From: Vannielia litorea
Lineage (GTDB): Bacteria; Pseudomonadota; Alphaproteobacteria; Rhodobacterales; Rhodobacteraceae
NCBI RefSeq assembly: GCF_019801175.1
Contig: NZ_JAHVJR010000002.1
Location: 186,001-250,000, forward strand
DNA: 64,000 nt
Direction of reading: 5' to 3'
Shown: piece after piece, positions 43,040-52,601 of the stretch
Layout of the letters: every line of letters starts with the position of its first letter
Position numbering within the stretch: the first letter of the stretch is position 1
The notes under the pieces: generated by a model
Told to the model about the DNA's origin: nothing
What the model saw: the letters and a program-made list of their open reading frames with translations, nothing else
Databases searched by the model: none
Made by a program: the position numbers and the translations under genes

Positions 43040-43633
43040 TCAGATGAGAAGCACCTGAGCGCCCACGCGCACCAGGCTGAACAGCTCGGCAATATGCTCA
43101 TTGTAAAGACCAATGCAGCCGTTAGATGACTTACGTCCAATCTTGCGCGTGTCGTGGGTGCCGTGGATGCGGTAGTAGGTCCAGCCGAGGTAAAGGGCGT
43201 GGGTGCCGAGCGGGTTATCCGGCCCAGCAGGCACGAAGTCGGGCCACTCGGGGTTACGGCGCTTCATGGCCGGGGTTGGCGACCACGTCGGGCCCTCGAC
43301 CTTTCGCGCAACCGATGTGCGGCCACGGCGGGTAAGATCCTCAGAGATGGGCACAGAGGTTGGGTACAGCTTGTAAACCGATTGGTCAGGCGACCAGTAG
43401 TGAAGTGCACGAGAGGTTAGATCCACCAGAATGGCGCCACCTCGGGTGGAGCTGAAGTAAGGCCGCCAATCAAGCGAACGAAAGCTGGAGATGTTGCGGG
43501 TAACCTGTTCCTGCGAACGCAAAGCCGAAGGGTCGACCTCTTCGGCCCAGCTTGCGGCTGGAAAAGTTGCAGCAGCAGCCGTGGCCCCCAAAAATGCGCG
43601 GCGGTTTAACTTGGCATTCGAAAAATCAGTCAT
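43040..43633 (-). CDS. Tat-exported L,D-transpeptidase (YkuD)
   Basis: 197 residues. A Tat signal NRRAFLGATAAAATFPAASW directs export. The YkuD domain ends in the catalytic motif HGTHDTRKIGRKSSNGCIGL, with His and Cys at the expected spacing. Such enzymes make 3-3 peptidoglycan cross-links or attach lipoproteins to meso-diaminopimelate. The ATG at 43633 is chosen because it puts the Tat motif near the N-terminus. A CAP-domain lipoprotein and a second YkuD gene follow on the map. Confidence 0.9.
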   Translation of the reverse strand: MTDFSNAKLNRRAFLGATAAAATFPAASWAEEVDPSALRSQEQVTRNISSFRSLDWRPYFSSTRGGAILVDLTSRALHYWSPDQSVYKLYPTSVPISEDLTRRGRTSVARKVEGPTWSPTPAMKRRNPEWPDFVPAGPDNPLGTHALYLGWTYYRIHGTHDTRKIGRKSSNGCIGLYNEHIAELFSLVRVGAQVLLI

Positions 43634-43817
43634 CCTGTCCTCGAAATAATGTTCGCGGAGTGCAGATCTCCGCTGGGTAGCATTTATATTGCGTGAAAGC
43701 CTCAGTCGCAAATCAAACACATGGCAAAGCCGTGAACGTGATGTCGCCGCAATTGCAGAACTAAGGGCAAGCAGCTATGGCTGACGCCCGACACTGTTTA
43801 CAGGGGCTGCCTTCATC

Positions 43818-44318
43818 ATGCTGCGGATGATTTCCTTGATTGTCGTGAGTGCGGTTTCGCTCTCCGCTTGTGCACCCGCCGTTACGACGAGCGGCGAGGG
43901 CGGCGTTCGGGTGTACAACATCAGCGCCCGCGACGCGAACCAAATCCCCTATCGGGTGCTCGACACCGTCAATGAGCTGCGGGCCGCTCGCGGCGTGAGT
44001 CCTGTTGCGCTGAGCTCGGAGCTGACTGCGGCGGCTTCGACCCATGCGCGCGACATGTCGGTTCAGAACAGACCGTGGCACTTTGGGTCCGATGGCTCTA
44101 GCCCGTTGGATCGGGTGCGTCGCACCGGGTATTCGGGGCAATTCCTCGGTGAGAATATCAGCGAGACGTTTGAGTCCGAAATCGAGACTGTGTCCGCCTG
44201 GATGGAGCAGCCCGACACGCGCAATGTGATCCTAGCCCCCTCCGCACGAAACCTCGGTTTTGCCTGGTACCAAGAGCCGAACGGCAAGATCTGGTGGACC
44301 CTGATCACCGGAAGCTAA
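43818..44318 (+). CDS. CAP/SCP-domain lipoprotein
   Basis: 166 residues with a lipoprotein signal peptide (lipobox LSAC at about 15-18). The CAP domain has VLDTVNELRAARGVSPVALS, SSELTAAASTHARDMSVQNR, HFGSDGSSPLDRVRRTGY, GENISETFE and ARNLGFAWY. Bacterial CAP proteins are mostly uncharacterised; the His and Glu of the fold cavity are present. It lies between two YkuD transpeptidase genes on the opposite strand. Confidence 0.88.
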   Translation: MLRMISLIVVSAVSLSACAPAVTTSGEGGVRVYNISARDANQIPYRVLDTVNELRAARGVSPVALSSELTAAASTHARDMSVQNRPWHFGSDGSSPLDRVRRTGYSGQFLGENISETFESEIETVSAWMEQPDTRNVILAPSARNLGFAWYQEPNGKIWWTLITGS

Positions 44319-44339
44319 ACTTAAATACAGACAGTCAAC

Positions 44340-44367
44340 GCGCCCGGGCTTTGCGCCGGGCGCTTTT
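44340..44367 (+). terminator. rho-independent terminator after the CAP gene
   Basis: GCGCCCGG pairs with CCGGGCGC around GCTTTGCG, followed by TTTTG. It lies 21 bases after the CAP stop, between convergent genes. Confidence 0.82.
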
Positions 44368-44381
44368 GTGTGAGCGCAACA

Positions 44382-44885
44382 CTACGGATGGATATCAATC
44401 ACGGTGCCGTTGCGGACCATGGCGTAGATCTTCTCGATCTCTCGATTCTTGACCCAGATGCAACCAGCCGTCCAATCCGAGCCCTTCCGGTCGCGTTTGC
44501 TCTCGCGTGCACCATGGATAAAGATGTCGCCGCCGGGCTTCTTGCCTTGAGAGGCTGCAAACTCACGGTCTGCGTCATTGGGGTATGAGATCCCCAACGA
44601 AAGGTGAAAGCTCGAGTTCGGGTTCCGCCTATCGATCGTGTAGCGGCCTTCAGGCGTCTTGCCGTCCCCCTCGAACTGCTTGTGGCCACTCGGCGCGAAG
44701 CCAAGCCCGATTTTGTACTCGCGCAACACCTCTTGGTGATGAAGCAAGTACATGCGACGACGGTCCTTATAGACGACGATCCGAGTAACTTCCGGTCCGT
44801 TGTAGGTTTTGAACTTGCTCGAACAGCCCGCAATGGCAAGGGCCGTAGCGCCAAAGAGCGTGGCGCGGCGTGTCAGCTTGATCAC
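44382..44885 (-). CDS. L,D-transpeptidase lipoprotein (YkuD)
   Basis: 167 residues from a GTG at 44885. A signal with twin Arg and lipobox, LTRRATLFGATALAIAGCSS, points to a membrane-anchored periplasmic protein. The YkuD domain has VVYKDRRRMYLLHHQEVLRE and the catalytic DIFIHGARESKRD with DWTAGCIWV. The nucleophile motif has Thr-Ala-Gly-Cys instead of Ser-x-Gly-Cys. An upstream in-frame ATG at 45017 lies inside the methyltransferase gene and would hide the signal peptide. Confidence 0.88.
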   Translation of the reverse strand: MIKLTRRATLFGATALAIAGCSSKFKTYNGPEVTRIVVYKDRRRMYLLHHQEVLREYKIGLGFAPSGHKQFEGDGKTPEGRYTIDRRNPNSSFHLSLGISYPNDADREFAASQGKKPGGDIFIHGARESKRDRKGSDWTAGCIWVKNREIEKIYAMVRNGTVIDIHP

Positions 44886-44971
44886 CGTTAAAATCCCAGC
44901 ATGTGCCTGTTTGTTTTTATGCGCCGCACTATACGGATTTTGGCTGGTCTGAGAAGGTGCGACGGTGCGTC

Positions 44972-46180
44972 TCACGCCCGCGTGAATTGCGCTGCCAGCT
45001 CCACATGAGACGCCCACCTAAACTGGTCTACTGGCTGAACCCAATCCAGAGTGTAGCCGCCCTCAACCAGAATGCGGGCGTCACGGGCAAAGGTGACCGG
45101 ATTACAGGAAACAGCCGCGATGGTCGGTACCATACTCTTGGCGAGAGCGTCATGCTGCGCTTCGGCGCCGGCACGGGGCGGATCGATGACCACGCCGGAG
45201 AAGCGCTCCAATTCATCGGGCAATAGTGGCTGGCGAAAGAGATCTCGCACCTTGGCAGTGGTTCGCCGGAGGCCTCCACCGGTCGAGCGCCAGCCAGCGT
45301 CCAAAGCTTCGACAAGCTGCCTGTAGCCCTCAAACGCCTCAACTTCACTACCAGCAGCAAGCGGTAGCGTGAAAGTTCCGCAACCTGCAAACAGATCGGC
45401 GATCAGGGTCTGATCTTGGCCCAAAGCGTCTTGTATTGCATACAAAAGGGCCGCTTCCCCATGGGCGGTTGCCTGAAGAAACGCACCGGGTGGCGGAACG
45501 ACGCGGGCGGCACCAAAGCGCTGAACCGGCGGCTCACGGGTCACGATGGGCTCATCGCCGTAGGTCAGCCGCGAGAGGCCATGTTCCCCGGCCAACTGTG
45601 CCAACTCAACCAGAACAGATCGGTCCGCCGATCGGCCGCCGCTTATACGAACATCGAGGCCGGATTCAGAAACCGCTACTGCGATATCCACGCCACTGGT
45701 GCGTGTGGCCGAGATCCGCGTCAAAGCCTCCAACGCTGGAAGGGCAGCGATGATATCAGGATGGAGTACCTCGCAGTCCGGCACCTCTACAAGCTCGTTG
45801 GAAGCTCTGGCCATGAACCCGACCATTGCCCCCTTCTTGGTGCGTCGCCCATGGAGGGTTGCGCGCCTCCGGGAAGCGGGAGGCGAGGTCGTTATGGACC
45901 GGATCTCAGTCTCGATTCCTTGGGCGGCCAAGCCTTGCACAATGACCGAGGTCTTCCACTCGGCAACGAACCCGTCAGATGCATGTTGCATCGCACAGGC
46001 ACCACAGGCCTTGAAGTGTCGGCAGGGAGGTGACACTCGCGCCCCTGACGGCGTCAGAACCTGCACCTTGCCTGTGGAAACTGCGACCTTTTCACCCGGG
46101 AGCACACGCGGAACGGGCTGCACGCCCTCCGCAACCCCTTCGCCGCGAACATTCAGCCGTTCGACTACTACCTCTTCCAT
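44972..46180 (-). CDS. TrmA/RlmD-family RNA uracil-5 methyltransferase
   Basis: 402 residues. The N-terminus has a shortened TRAM-like segment (VERLNVRGEGVAEGVQPVPR). The iron-sulfur motif is CRHFKACGACAMQH, the SAM region is LIADLFAGCGTFTLPLAAGS, and PPRAGAEAQ leads to the catalytic Cys in AAVSCNPVTFARDARIL. It forms m5U in rRNA (rlmD/rlmC-like) or tRNA. The target cannot be set from sequence. Confidence 0.9.
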   Translation of the reverse strand: MEEVVVERLNVRGEGVAEGVQPVPRVLPGEKVAVSTGKVQVLTPSGARVSPPCRHFKACGACAMQHASDGFVAEWKTSVIVQGLAAQGIETEIRSITTSPPASRRRATLHGRRTKKGAMVGFMARASNELVEVPDCEVLHPDIIAALPALEALTRISATRTSGVDIAVAVSESGLDVRISGGRSADRSVLVELAQLAGEHGLSRLTYGDEPIVTREPPVQRFGAARVVPPPGAFLQATAHGEAALLYAIQDALGQDQTLIADLFAGCGTFTLPLAAGSEVEAFEGYRQLVEALDAGWRSTGGGLRRTTAKVRDLFRQPLLPDELERFSGVVIDPPRAGAEAQHDALAKSMVPTIAAVSCNPVTFARDARILVEGGYTLDWVQPVDQFRWASHVELAAQFTRA

Positions 46181-46190
46181 GCTCGAGGCG

Positions 46191-48038
46191 TTACTCGGCG
46201 GCCTCAGTCAGGTCAAGAAAACCTCCGGACTGACGATGCCAGAAGCCCGCGTAGCGCCCACCCAGCGCGACCAGCTCCTCATGGGTGCCTTCCTCGATTA
46301 TGCGGCCATCGTCCAACACAACGATCCTGTCCATCCGGGCGATAGTTGAGAGGCGGTGGGCAATCGCGAGCACGGTCTTGCCCTCCATCACCTCATCAAG
46401 CGCGCCTTGGATTTGGGCCTCAACCTCTGAGTCCAGCGCGGAGGTTGCTTCATCGAGTACGAGGATCGGAGCGTTCTTAAGAATAGCGCGAGCAAGGGCA
46501 ACACGCTGTCGCTGCCCGCCCGAAAGGCGCACGCCACGCTCGCCAAGATGGGCATCGTAGCCCTGCCGGCTGTTGAAGTCTTCAAGGCCTGTTACGAACT
46601 CATGGGCCTCGGCGCGGCGGGCGGCCTCTTCCATATCTTCATCCGGAGCGTCCGGGAGACCGTACTTCAGATTGTCGCGCGCGGAGCGATTAAACATGGC
46701 CGTGTCTTGCGTGACCATTGAAATGGCACGGCGAAGGCTCTCTTGAGTGACAGTAGAGATGTCCTGACCGTCGATCAGGATGCGGCCCTTCTCCGTATCG
46801 TAGAGACGCAGGAGCAACGAGACCATGGTGGACTTGCCTGCCCCGGAGGCCCCGACGATACCAAGGCGCTCCCCGGGCGCGATGCGAAGCGACACTCCAT
46901 GCACCCCATCACGCTCACGACCGTAGGTGAACTCCACGTCTTGGAACTCAATCGCGCCTTCAGGCACTTCGAGCGCCACCGCATCTGATGCGTCGGTGAC
47001 CGAATGGCTCGGCGTGAGCGTTCTCATCCCGTCCTCGATCTCACCTACACTGGCGTAGATGCCGAGTAGGGTGTGGCTGACCCAGCCTGTCATCTGCGCG
47101 ATGCGGATCGCGATGGTACCGGCTGCGGCAATGTCACCAGCCGTTGCAGTGCCGCCTTTCCAGAGCAAGAGCGTCCCCCCAATAAGGAGGGCAGGGAGAA
47201 CGCCCGCCAGCAACATGAGCGCACCACGAAACCCGGCAGCAAGCGTGCCGACGTGGATCACTGAGTCACGGAACTTCCCCATTGCGCCGAGCGCAGCGCG
47301 ATCTTCATGGTCGGCGTGGGCAAACAGCTTGACCGTCTTAATGTTAGTGATGGTGTCCACAACCTGCCCTGTGACCATCGCGCGCGCCGAGGCTCGGGCT
47401 TTGGAGCGCACGCGAATGCGCGGCATGTACCAAGCGATCAGCCAAAAATAGGCGATGAGCCAAACCGCGAGCGTGAGCGCGATTCGCCAATCGATCCCGA
47501 TCAGCAGCAGCACCGCGCCGACGAGCGAAGCCAAGGCAAAACAGACAGTGTTGGCCATTTCCGAAATGACATCGGTGATCGCGCGTGCGGTCTGCATCTG
47601 TTTCTGCGCGATGCGACCCGCAAAGTCGTTGTCGAAGAACTGCACCGCCTGGCCCATCGTCCAGCGATGCAGACGCGATAAAACGAGAGGCATCACGTTG
47701 GGTTGGATGACCAGCGTGTTGGCAGCGGCGGACGCCAGAAAGCAGGCGGGGCGGATTATAATAAAGAAGCCCAGCGTGCCGAGGATCAGCCAGAGGTGCG
47801 TTGAGAAGAAGGCATCCGGACCCGCAGCGAGAGCAGAATCGATGATCTGGCCAAGCAGGAGGGCGGTGATGACCTCCAGCGTCCCGGTGATTGTGAAGAG
47901 CAAGCCCGATGCGACGAGAGGCACTTCCGCGCCACGCACAGCCCAATGCATAAACGGCATCAGCTTGTCCGGCGGCGCGCCATCCGCGTGGCGAAAGGCG
48001 TCAATCAAATTGGCGAGGCGGCGGGCAATGCGTTGCAT
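46191..48038 (-). CDS. ABC transporter, fused permease-ATPase (MsbA-like exporter)
   Basis: 615 residues. A six-helix membrane domain spans about 40-330. The ATPase domain has Walker A GASGAGKSTM, Q-loop ISMVTQDTAMFNRS, signature VRLSGGQRQRVALARA and Walker B PILVLDEATSALDSE. AAGGA lies 8 bases before the ATG at 48038; the frame to 48143 is antisense-like and not needed. Homodimeric exporters of this type move lipids, peptides or drugs; the substrate is unknown. Confidence 0.9.
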   Translation of the reverse strand: MQRIARRLANLIDAFRHADGAPPDKLMPFMHWAVRGAEVPLVASGLLFTITGTLEVITALLLGQIIDSALAAGPDAFFSTHLWLILGTLGFFIIIRPACFLASAAANTLVIQPNVMPLVLSRLHRWTMGQAVQFFDNDFAGRIAQKQMQTARAITDVISEMANTVCFALASLVGAVLLLIGIDWRIALTLAVWLIAYFWLIAWYMPRIRVRSKARASARAMVTGQVVDTITNIKTVKLFAHADHEDRAALGAMGKFRDSVIHVGTLAAGFRGALMLLAGVLPALLIGGTLLLWKGGTATAGDIAAAGTIAIRIAQMTGWVSHTLLGIYASVGEIEDGMRTLTPSHSVTDASDAVALEVPEGAIEFQDVEFTYGRERDGVHGVSLRIAPGERLGIVGASGAGKSTMVSLLLRLYDTEKGRILIDGQDISTVTQESLRRAISMVTQDTAMFNRSARDNLKYGLPDAPDEDMEEAARRAEAHEFVTGLEDFNSRQGYDAHLGERGVRLSGGQRQRVALARAILKNAPILVLDEATSALDSEVEAQIQGALDEVMEGKTVLAIAHRLSTIARMDRIVVLDDGRIIEEGTHEELVALGGRYAGFWHRQSGGFLDLTEAAE

Positions 48039-48091
48039 AGGCAGTCCTTGGGCGTCCGGAAGCAACGTAGCCCGGGCGCGGAAGAAGGAAA

Positions 48092-49228
48092 CTAGGCCTT
48101 GAGCAACTCTTCTCGTGTCAACTCGAAGCCGGACGCGATCCAACGCGCCTCTAACGTTTTCAGGCGTGCGCCTAACTCCGGACCAGAGAACCGTGGCATC
48201 AGGTCGGCTGCTTTGATTGGAAACGTTTGGCCTGCGCCCTTTCTAGCTTCTTCGCCTGCGTTTTCCGGTGGAAGCGTCTCTGTCTGGGCCGCGCGCAAGA
48301 GAATGGCATCTAGCCCGGTTTCTGACCCGAACCGGTAGCCAAGCTCACTCGCAGAGGACATCGAGCTCGCGGCTGTCACATGCATTTCGATGCCGCGCTC
48401 ATGCGCGCGGGGCAACCTCAGCCCATCGCGGTCGCCACCCAGTGCTGCGAGGCGTGCCGTCACCTCTGAAGTGGGAGCGAAGTGCAGAAATCTCGCAAGC
48501 GTCGGTGCATCGGCACCAGGGATGACGTGATGCAAAACCCCAGAAGCAGCCATGGCGGCTACGGCAGCCGAAGGGTCAGGAGCAGCCAGCAGCTTCAGTA
48601 GTTCGGTCGTGATGCGTTCAGCCGAAACTCTTGCCAGCCCATCGACACCTGCAGCGCAGGCGGCGACACCCTCTTCATCGATGCCTTGAGCTGGGTCGGC
48701 GTACCACGCTGTGAAACGGAAGAAGCGGAGGATCCGCAAGTAGTCTTCAGCGATCCGCTCTTCGGGTCTCCCGATGAAGCGCACCCGCCCGGCCTCAAGA
48801 TCGGGCAGCCCATTCAATGGGTCGATCAAATCTCCACGTGCATCGCAATACAGCGCGTTCATGGTAAAGTCGCGTCGGGCGGCGTCCTCGGCAATGTTGC
48901 GTGCAAAAGCCACCGTGGCGCGACGGCCATCGGTAGACACATCATTGCGGAAAGTGGTCACCTCGATCGGTTCATCCCCGGCAAGGACAGTGACGGTACC
49001 GTGCTCGACGCCCGTAGGGACAACCCGAAACCCGACTTGCTTGGCTATTTCGGTGACGCTCTCAGGCAGCGCATCAGTTGCCAGATCAAGATCTGATACC
49101 GGAGCGCTGAGAAGCGTGTTGCGAACGCAACCTCCAACAAAAAGCGCCTTGAAGCCCTTGTTCTCGAGCGCTCCACACAGTGCCTGAGGGCCAACCGCCG
49201 CGAGCCACGATGCGTTGATACGTCTCAT
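48092..49228 (-). CDS. CCA tRNA nucleotidyltransferase
   Basis: 378 residues. The class II nucleotidyltransferase core has FVGGCVRNTLL with the metal Asp pair in DLDLATDALPE. DFTMNALYCDARGDLIDPLNG and the ERIAEDYLRILRFFRF element are conserved in CCA-adding and poly(A) polymerases. The GRRATVAFARNIAEDAARRD stretch is typical of the CCA type. Its ATG overlaps the NUDIX stop as ATGA. The genome's one visible tRNA encodes CCA, so the enzyme may mainly repair ends. Confidence 0.9.
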   Translation of the reverse strand: MRRINASWLAAVGPQALCGALENKGFKALFVGGCVRNTLLSAPVSDLDLATDALPESVTEIAKQVGFRVVPTGVEHGTVTVLAGDEPIEVTTFRNDVSTDGRRATVAFARNIAEDAARRDFTMNALYCDARGDLIDPLNGLPDLEAGRVRFIGRPEERIAEDYLRILRFFRFTAWYADPAQGIDEEGVAACAAGVDGLARVSAERITTELLKLLAAPDPSAAVAAMAASGVLHHVIPGADAPTLARFLHFAPTSEVTARLAALGGDRDGLRLPRAHERGIEMHVTAASSMSSASELGYRFGSETGLDAILLRAAQTETLPPENAGEEARKGAGQTFPIKAADLMPRFSGPELGARLKTLEARWIASGFELTREELLKA

Positions 49229-49818
49229 GCCTGCATCCGGTCTGCCAGCGCACGAAGCATCAGGGCAGTGGCCCCCCAGATGTAGTAGGGGCCGTAGGGG
49301 ACAGTGTAGTAGCGCCGGTTGTATCCCTGCCAGAAACGGCCCTGCACTATGTAGTTGGTCGGCTCAGTGACGTGGCTAAGCGGAACGGTGAAAACCTCAT
49401 CGACCTCACCAACCTCAGGGCGCGGCGCGAATTCACCGTCGATCAGCCCAACCACAGGCGTCACCGAAAACCCCGTAACGGTTTCATGCGGTGGGAGTGT
49501 GCCGAGCACACGCACCGTCTTTCGGGGGAGGCCGACTTCTTCACTCGCCTCGCGCAACGCCGCGTCCACGACATCTGCATCTTGCGGATCAACTTTTCCG
49601 CCAGGAAATGCGATCTGCCCCGGGTGATGTTTGAGCCGGGAGCTGCGCTTGGTCAGGATCAGACGTGGCTCGTGGCCGGTCATCCAGACAGGCACCAACA
49701 CTCCGGCCGCTCGCGTCTTAGCCCGCACCGATGGTCGGCTCGGATTGAGGTCGTAGTCCGACGAAGGACGGCCCTCTGCAGCTATAGCCGCTAGAAGCCG
49801 TGCCTCAATGTCAGTCAT
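49225..49818 (-). CDS. NUDIX hydrolase, CoA pyrophosphatase type
   Basis: 197 residues. The Nudix box is GGKVDPQDADVVDAALREA followed by SEEVGLP. LKHHPGQIAFPGG just before it is the CoA-pyrophosphatase (UPF0035) signature. It hydrolyses CoA to phosphopantetheine and 3',5'-ADP. The ATG at 49818 overlaps the hslO end; an ATG at 49824 is equally well placed relative to an upstream GAGG. It is coupled to the CCA-adding enzyme. Confidence 0.88.
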   Translation of the reverse strand: MTDIEARLLAAIAAEGRPSSDYDLNPSRPSVRAKTRAAGVLVPVWMTGHEPRLILTKRSSRLKHHPGQIAFPGGKVDPQDADVVDAALREASEEVGLPRKTVRVLGTLPPHETVTGFSVTPVVGLIDGEFAPRPEVGEVDEVFTVPLSHVTEPTNYIVQGRFWQGYNRRYYTVPYGPYYIWGATALMLRALADRMQA

Positions 49819-50800
49819 TGCCATCCTTCGCCTCGAACCCAAGCGTCGCCGGGTCCAGATCGTAGTGTGCCCCGCAGAACTGGCAATCAGCCGTCACCCG
49901 GCCTTCATCGGTGGTCATCGTAGCAATGTCTTTCGCCGAATAGATGGAGAGCGACTCACGCACACGCTCTTCCGAGCAGGTGCAGCCGAACTTGATGGCC
50001 TGTGGATCGTACACGCGAGGGCTCTCTTCGTGGAAGAGACGCACAAGAAGGTCGGTTGGCTGCACGGTCGGGCCAACGAGTTCAAGCTCTTCCACCGTAT
50101 CCAGAAGAATATTGGCGCGATTCCAGTGCTCCTCGTTCTCATCGTCGAGCATATCGGTCGGCTGCAGCAGGCGCGGCTCGTCACTTTCAGCAGGTTTCAG
50201 AAATGGTGAAGCCTCTGGCATGAGTTGCAACATCATGCCACCAGCTCGCCAACTCCCAGCGGTCCCGTCGGCATCCAGAGAACGTCCGTATCGAAGTTGA
50301 AAGCGCGTCGGCAGTTGCTCGGATTGGGCAAAATAGGTTTCTGCACAGGCCGAGAGCGAGCCGCCATCAATTGGCGTGATCCCTTGATATGGTGTGGTGC
50401 CCTCACCTTGGTCGATGAGGATTGCAAAGTAACCCTTTCCAATCAGGTCGAAGGGCTGTCCCGTAAGCGGACGTGCTGTATCGAAACTCGCGTAGGCCCG
50501 GATGCGTGCAGGTCCGCCCTCTTTCTCCGGTGCGTAGTAATCGGTTGCGATCAACCGTGCGGGTCCATCTCCGCGGACTTGCAGGGACAGCTTCCAACGA
50601 AGCTTCATTGTGTGGCCTATCATGGCCGTGAGAAGGGCCATTTCTGCCACCAGTTGCTCTATCGCATCCGGATAGTTGTGCTGGGCGAGAATCTCATCGA
50701 GGACCCCATCGAGCCGCGCCACTCGGCCGCGAATGTCGGATCGGTCGAGTTGAAAGGGCAGGACGGTGTCATCCCAGGCGATCTGTGCACCGAGGGTCAT
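49811..50800 (-). CDS. hslO: redox-regulated chaperone Hsp33
   Basis: 329 residues. Two Cys pairs near the C-terminus, FGCTCSEERV and ADCQFCGAHYD, bind zinc and form disulfides on oxidative stress to switch on chaperone activity. The N-terminal part has LVAEMALLTAMIGHTMKLRW and the middle YQGITPIDGGSLSACAETYF. AAGGA lies 6 bases before the ATG at 50800. It leads a three-gene run with the NUDIX and CCA genes. Confidence 0.93.
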   Translation of the reverse strand: MTLGAQIAWDDTVLPFQLDRSDIRGRVARLDGVLDEILAQHNYPDAIEQLVAEMALLTAMIGHTMKLRWKLSLQVRGDGPARLIATDYYAPEKEGGPARIRAYASFDTARPLTGQPFDLIGKGYFAILIDQGEGTTPYQGITPIDGGSLSACAETYFAQSEQLPTRFQLRYGRSLDADGTAGSWRAGGMMLQLMPEASPFLKPAESDEPRLLQPTDMLDDENEEHWNRANILLDTVEELELVGPTVQPTDLLVRLFHEESPRVYDPQAIKFGCTCSEERVRESLSIYSAKDIATMTTDEGRVTADCQFCGAHYDLDPATLGFEAKDGND

Positions 50801-50877
50801 TTGCTTTCCTTGACGGTGTGGGCATGGTTTGTCGGTGCCATATAAGGGCCGAAGTTGACAAGGCAAAGGGGCGGAGT

Positions 50878-51324
50878 GTGACGCGGAGAGTGGGTGAGCC
50901 TGTGAAGGCAGGACAGCGCTACGTCAGGCGACCGGGCATATACGCGTTGCTAACACGCGGCCATGATTTGCTGGTGACGTTTCAGGAGCAGCCTAGGCCG
51001 GAGTTCCAGTTGCCCGGTGGCGGGATTGACCCGGGTGAGCAACCGATGGCTGCTCTGCACCGGGAGGTGATGGAGGAAACAGGCTGGCGCATCGAGCCCA
51101 TCAAAAGGCTGGGTTTCTTTCGGCGCTTCACATACATGCCGGACTACGATCTTTGGGCGGAGAAAGTCTGCACCGTCGTATTGGCAAAACCGATCCACCA
51201 ACACGGGCCGCCGATTGAGCCGGGGCACAGTGCGGTTTGGCTCAAAGTTGATGACGCTCTGGAATTGCTCGGAAATGCCGGAGACGTCATGTTTGCCCAG
51301 CAGGCTTTGAAAGGCAGCCGTTAG
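50878..51324 (+). CDS. NUDIX hydrolase
   Basis: 148 residues. The Nudix box is GGGIDPGEQPMAALHREVM followed by EETGWRIE, complete with the REVMEETG core. Near the start, RRPGIYALLTRGHDLLVT is a typical strand pair. The GTG at 50878 is preferred to the far-upstream GTG at 50785, which lies in the hslO leader. The substrate is unknown, though a mutT-like or (di)nucleotide role is likely. It is convergent with the phosphatase gene, overlapping by 4 bases. Confidence 0.85.
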   Translation: MTRRVGEPVKAGQRYVRRPGIYALLTRGHDLLVTFQEQPRPEFQLPGGGIDPGEQPMAALHREVMEETGWRIEPIKRLGFFRRFTYMPDYDLWAEKVCTVVLAKPIHQHGPPIEPGHSAVWLKVDDALELLGNAGDVMFAQQALKGSR

Positions 51325-52601
51325 ACGGTTTGCTTTGGGCCGTCGTACTCGACGAGGATGGCCGACACATCGTCTTCGAAGTCGTCGGCTCCCGTATATT
51401 CGCTGAGGTCCCAAGTCAGTGCTTCAAGAAAGCCGGGTCCCCTTGTTCCGGCGTTTCGGCGCAGCAGCGCGGCTAGCCCGGTGTCACCAAGCATTTTGCC
51501 CTCCGCATCCACCGCTTCAGTCAACCCATCCGACATTAGAAAGAGCCTGTCGCCAGGTTTCAGTCGACCACTAATTTGTTGGTAAGTCGCTTCTTCAACT
51601 AGCCCAACCGGCAATCCGCCGTGTCCAAGAGGTTCAATTGTACCGCTGGCCCGAAGGATCATCGGATGCGGATGACCCGCCTGTACAAGTGTAAAGCTGC
51701 CGGACGTCAGGTCGAAGTCAGCATAGGCTAGGGTAAAGTAATGGTCAGTGTCGAGCTCGCTGAACACAAGACGGTTCAGCGCGGCAGCCAGATCAGCAGG
51801 TGGCATGGCATCGTACAGACCCAGCTCATTTTCAGTCATGGCGACGTTCTGGTCGGGAGAGGTTGGGGATAGGAATCCTGCGAGCCGAGCGGTCATGAGG
51901 GCAGAGGAGACACCGTGGCCCGATACATCGATTGCAAAGAGCCCGACCCTGTCAGCGTTGATCGAAAAGAAACCGACCAGATCGCCTCCAACGTGGCCGG
52001 ATGGGCGCAGCAAAAGCGATACACGGCTTGAGCCAAAATCCCTAAAACGCTCCTTGACGAGAGACTGTTGGAGTTTCTTCGCGCCTTGAAGATCTCGATC
52101 GAGGGAATCGTACAGCGTTGAGATTTGGGAGAGGGTCTGGCTGACAAGCCGGTTTTTCTCAACCAGTTCAGCGTGGATTCCCAAAATGCGTTCACCCGCC
52201 GCCAGCCTCGCGCGCAGTTCATCGGGCGATATGGGTTTTGACAGATAGTCATCGGCGCCAGCATCGAGACCGGCAGCAACCTCTTCCGTGCTGCTTTTTG
52301 AGGTCAGTAGAATGAAGTACCCGTAGGTTTCGCGGGGTATCGCCCGAAAGATCGAACAGAACTCAATGCCGTTCATCCCGGGCATCATCCAGTCCGAAAT
52401 GACGAAGTCTGGCGGTTCATCAACACAGATGCCCAACGCCTGCCGGGCACCCTCGGCCTCGATAACGTGATAGCCCCATTTCTTGAGCATCGCAGCAAGG
52501 ATACGGCGCTGCATCCGGCTGTCGTCGACAACCAGAACCCGCCTGGAGTTTGCGGGCGCAACAGAGTGTGTGCGCGCAGGTTCTACATGGCTGTGCTGCA
52601 A
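51321..52601 (-). CDS. response regulator with SpoIIE-type PP2C phosphatase
   Basis: 426 residues. A receiver domain at about 20-140 (LVVDDSRM, Asp70 in VISDWMMPGMNG, Lys122 in YLSKPIS) is joined by a coiled-coil linker to a PP2C/SpoIIE domain at about 200-420. The latter has GGDLVGFFSINADRVG, LFAIDVSGHGVSSALMTARL, VQAGHPHPMIL, LFLMSDGLTEAVD and DDFEDDVSAILVEYDG. All metal-binding aspartates are visible. The only in-frame start is a TTG at 52601 without a good ribosome-binding site. An Hpt gene is divergent from it. Confidence 0.88.
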   Translation of the reverse strand: MQHSHVEPARTHSVAPANSRRVLVVDDSRMQRRILAAMLKKWGYHVIEAEGARQALGICVDEPPDFVISDWMMPGMNGIEFCSIFRAIPRETYGYFILLTSKSSTEEVAAGLDAGADDYLSKPISPDELRARLAAGERILGIHAELVEKNRLVSQTLSQISTLYDSLDRDLQGAKKLQQSLVKERFRDFGSSRVSLLLRPSGHVGGDLVGFFSINADRVGLFAIDVSGHGVSSALMTARLAGFLSPTSPDQNVAMTENELGLYDAMPPADLAAALNRLVFSELDTDHYFTLAYADFDLTSGSFTLVQAGHPHPMILRASGTIEPLGHGGLPVGLVEEATYQQISGRLKPGDRLFLMSDGLTEAVDAEGKMLGDTGLAALLRRNAGTRGPGFLEALTWDLSEYTGADDFEDDVSAILVEYDGPKQTV

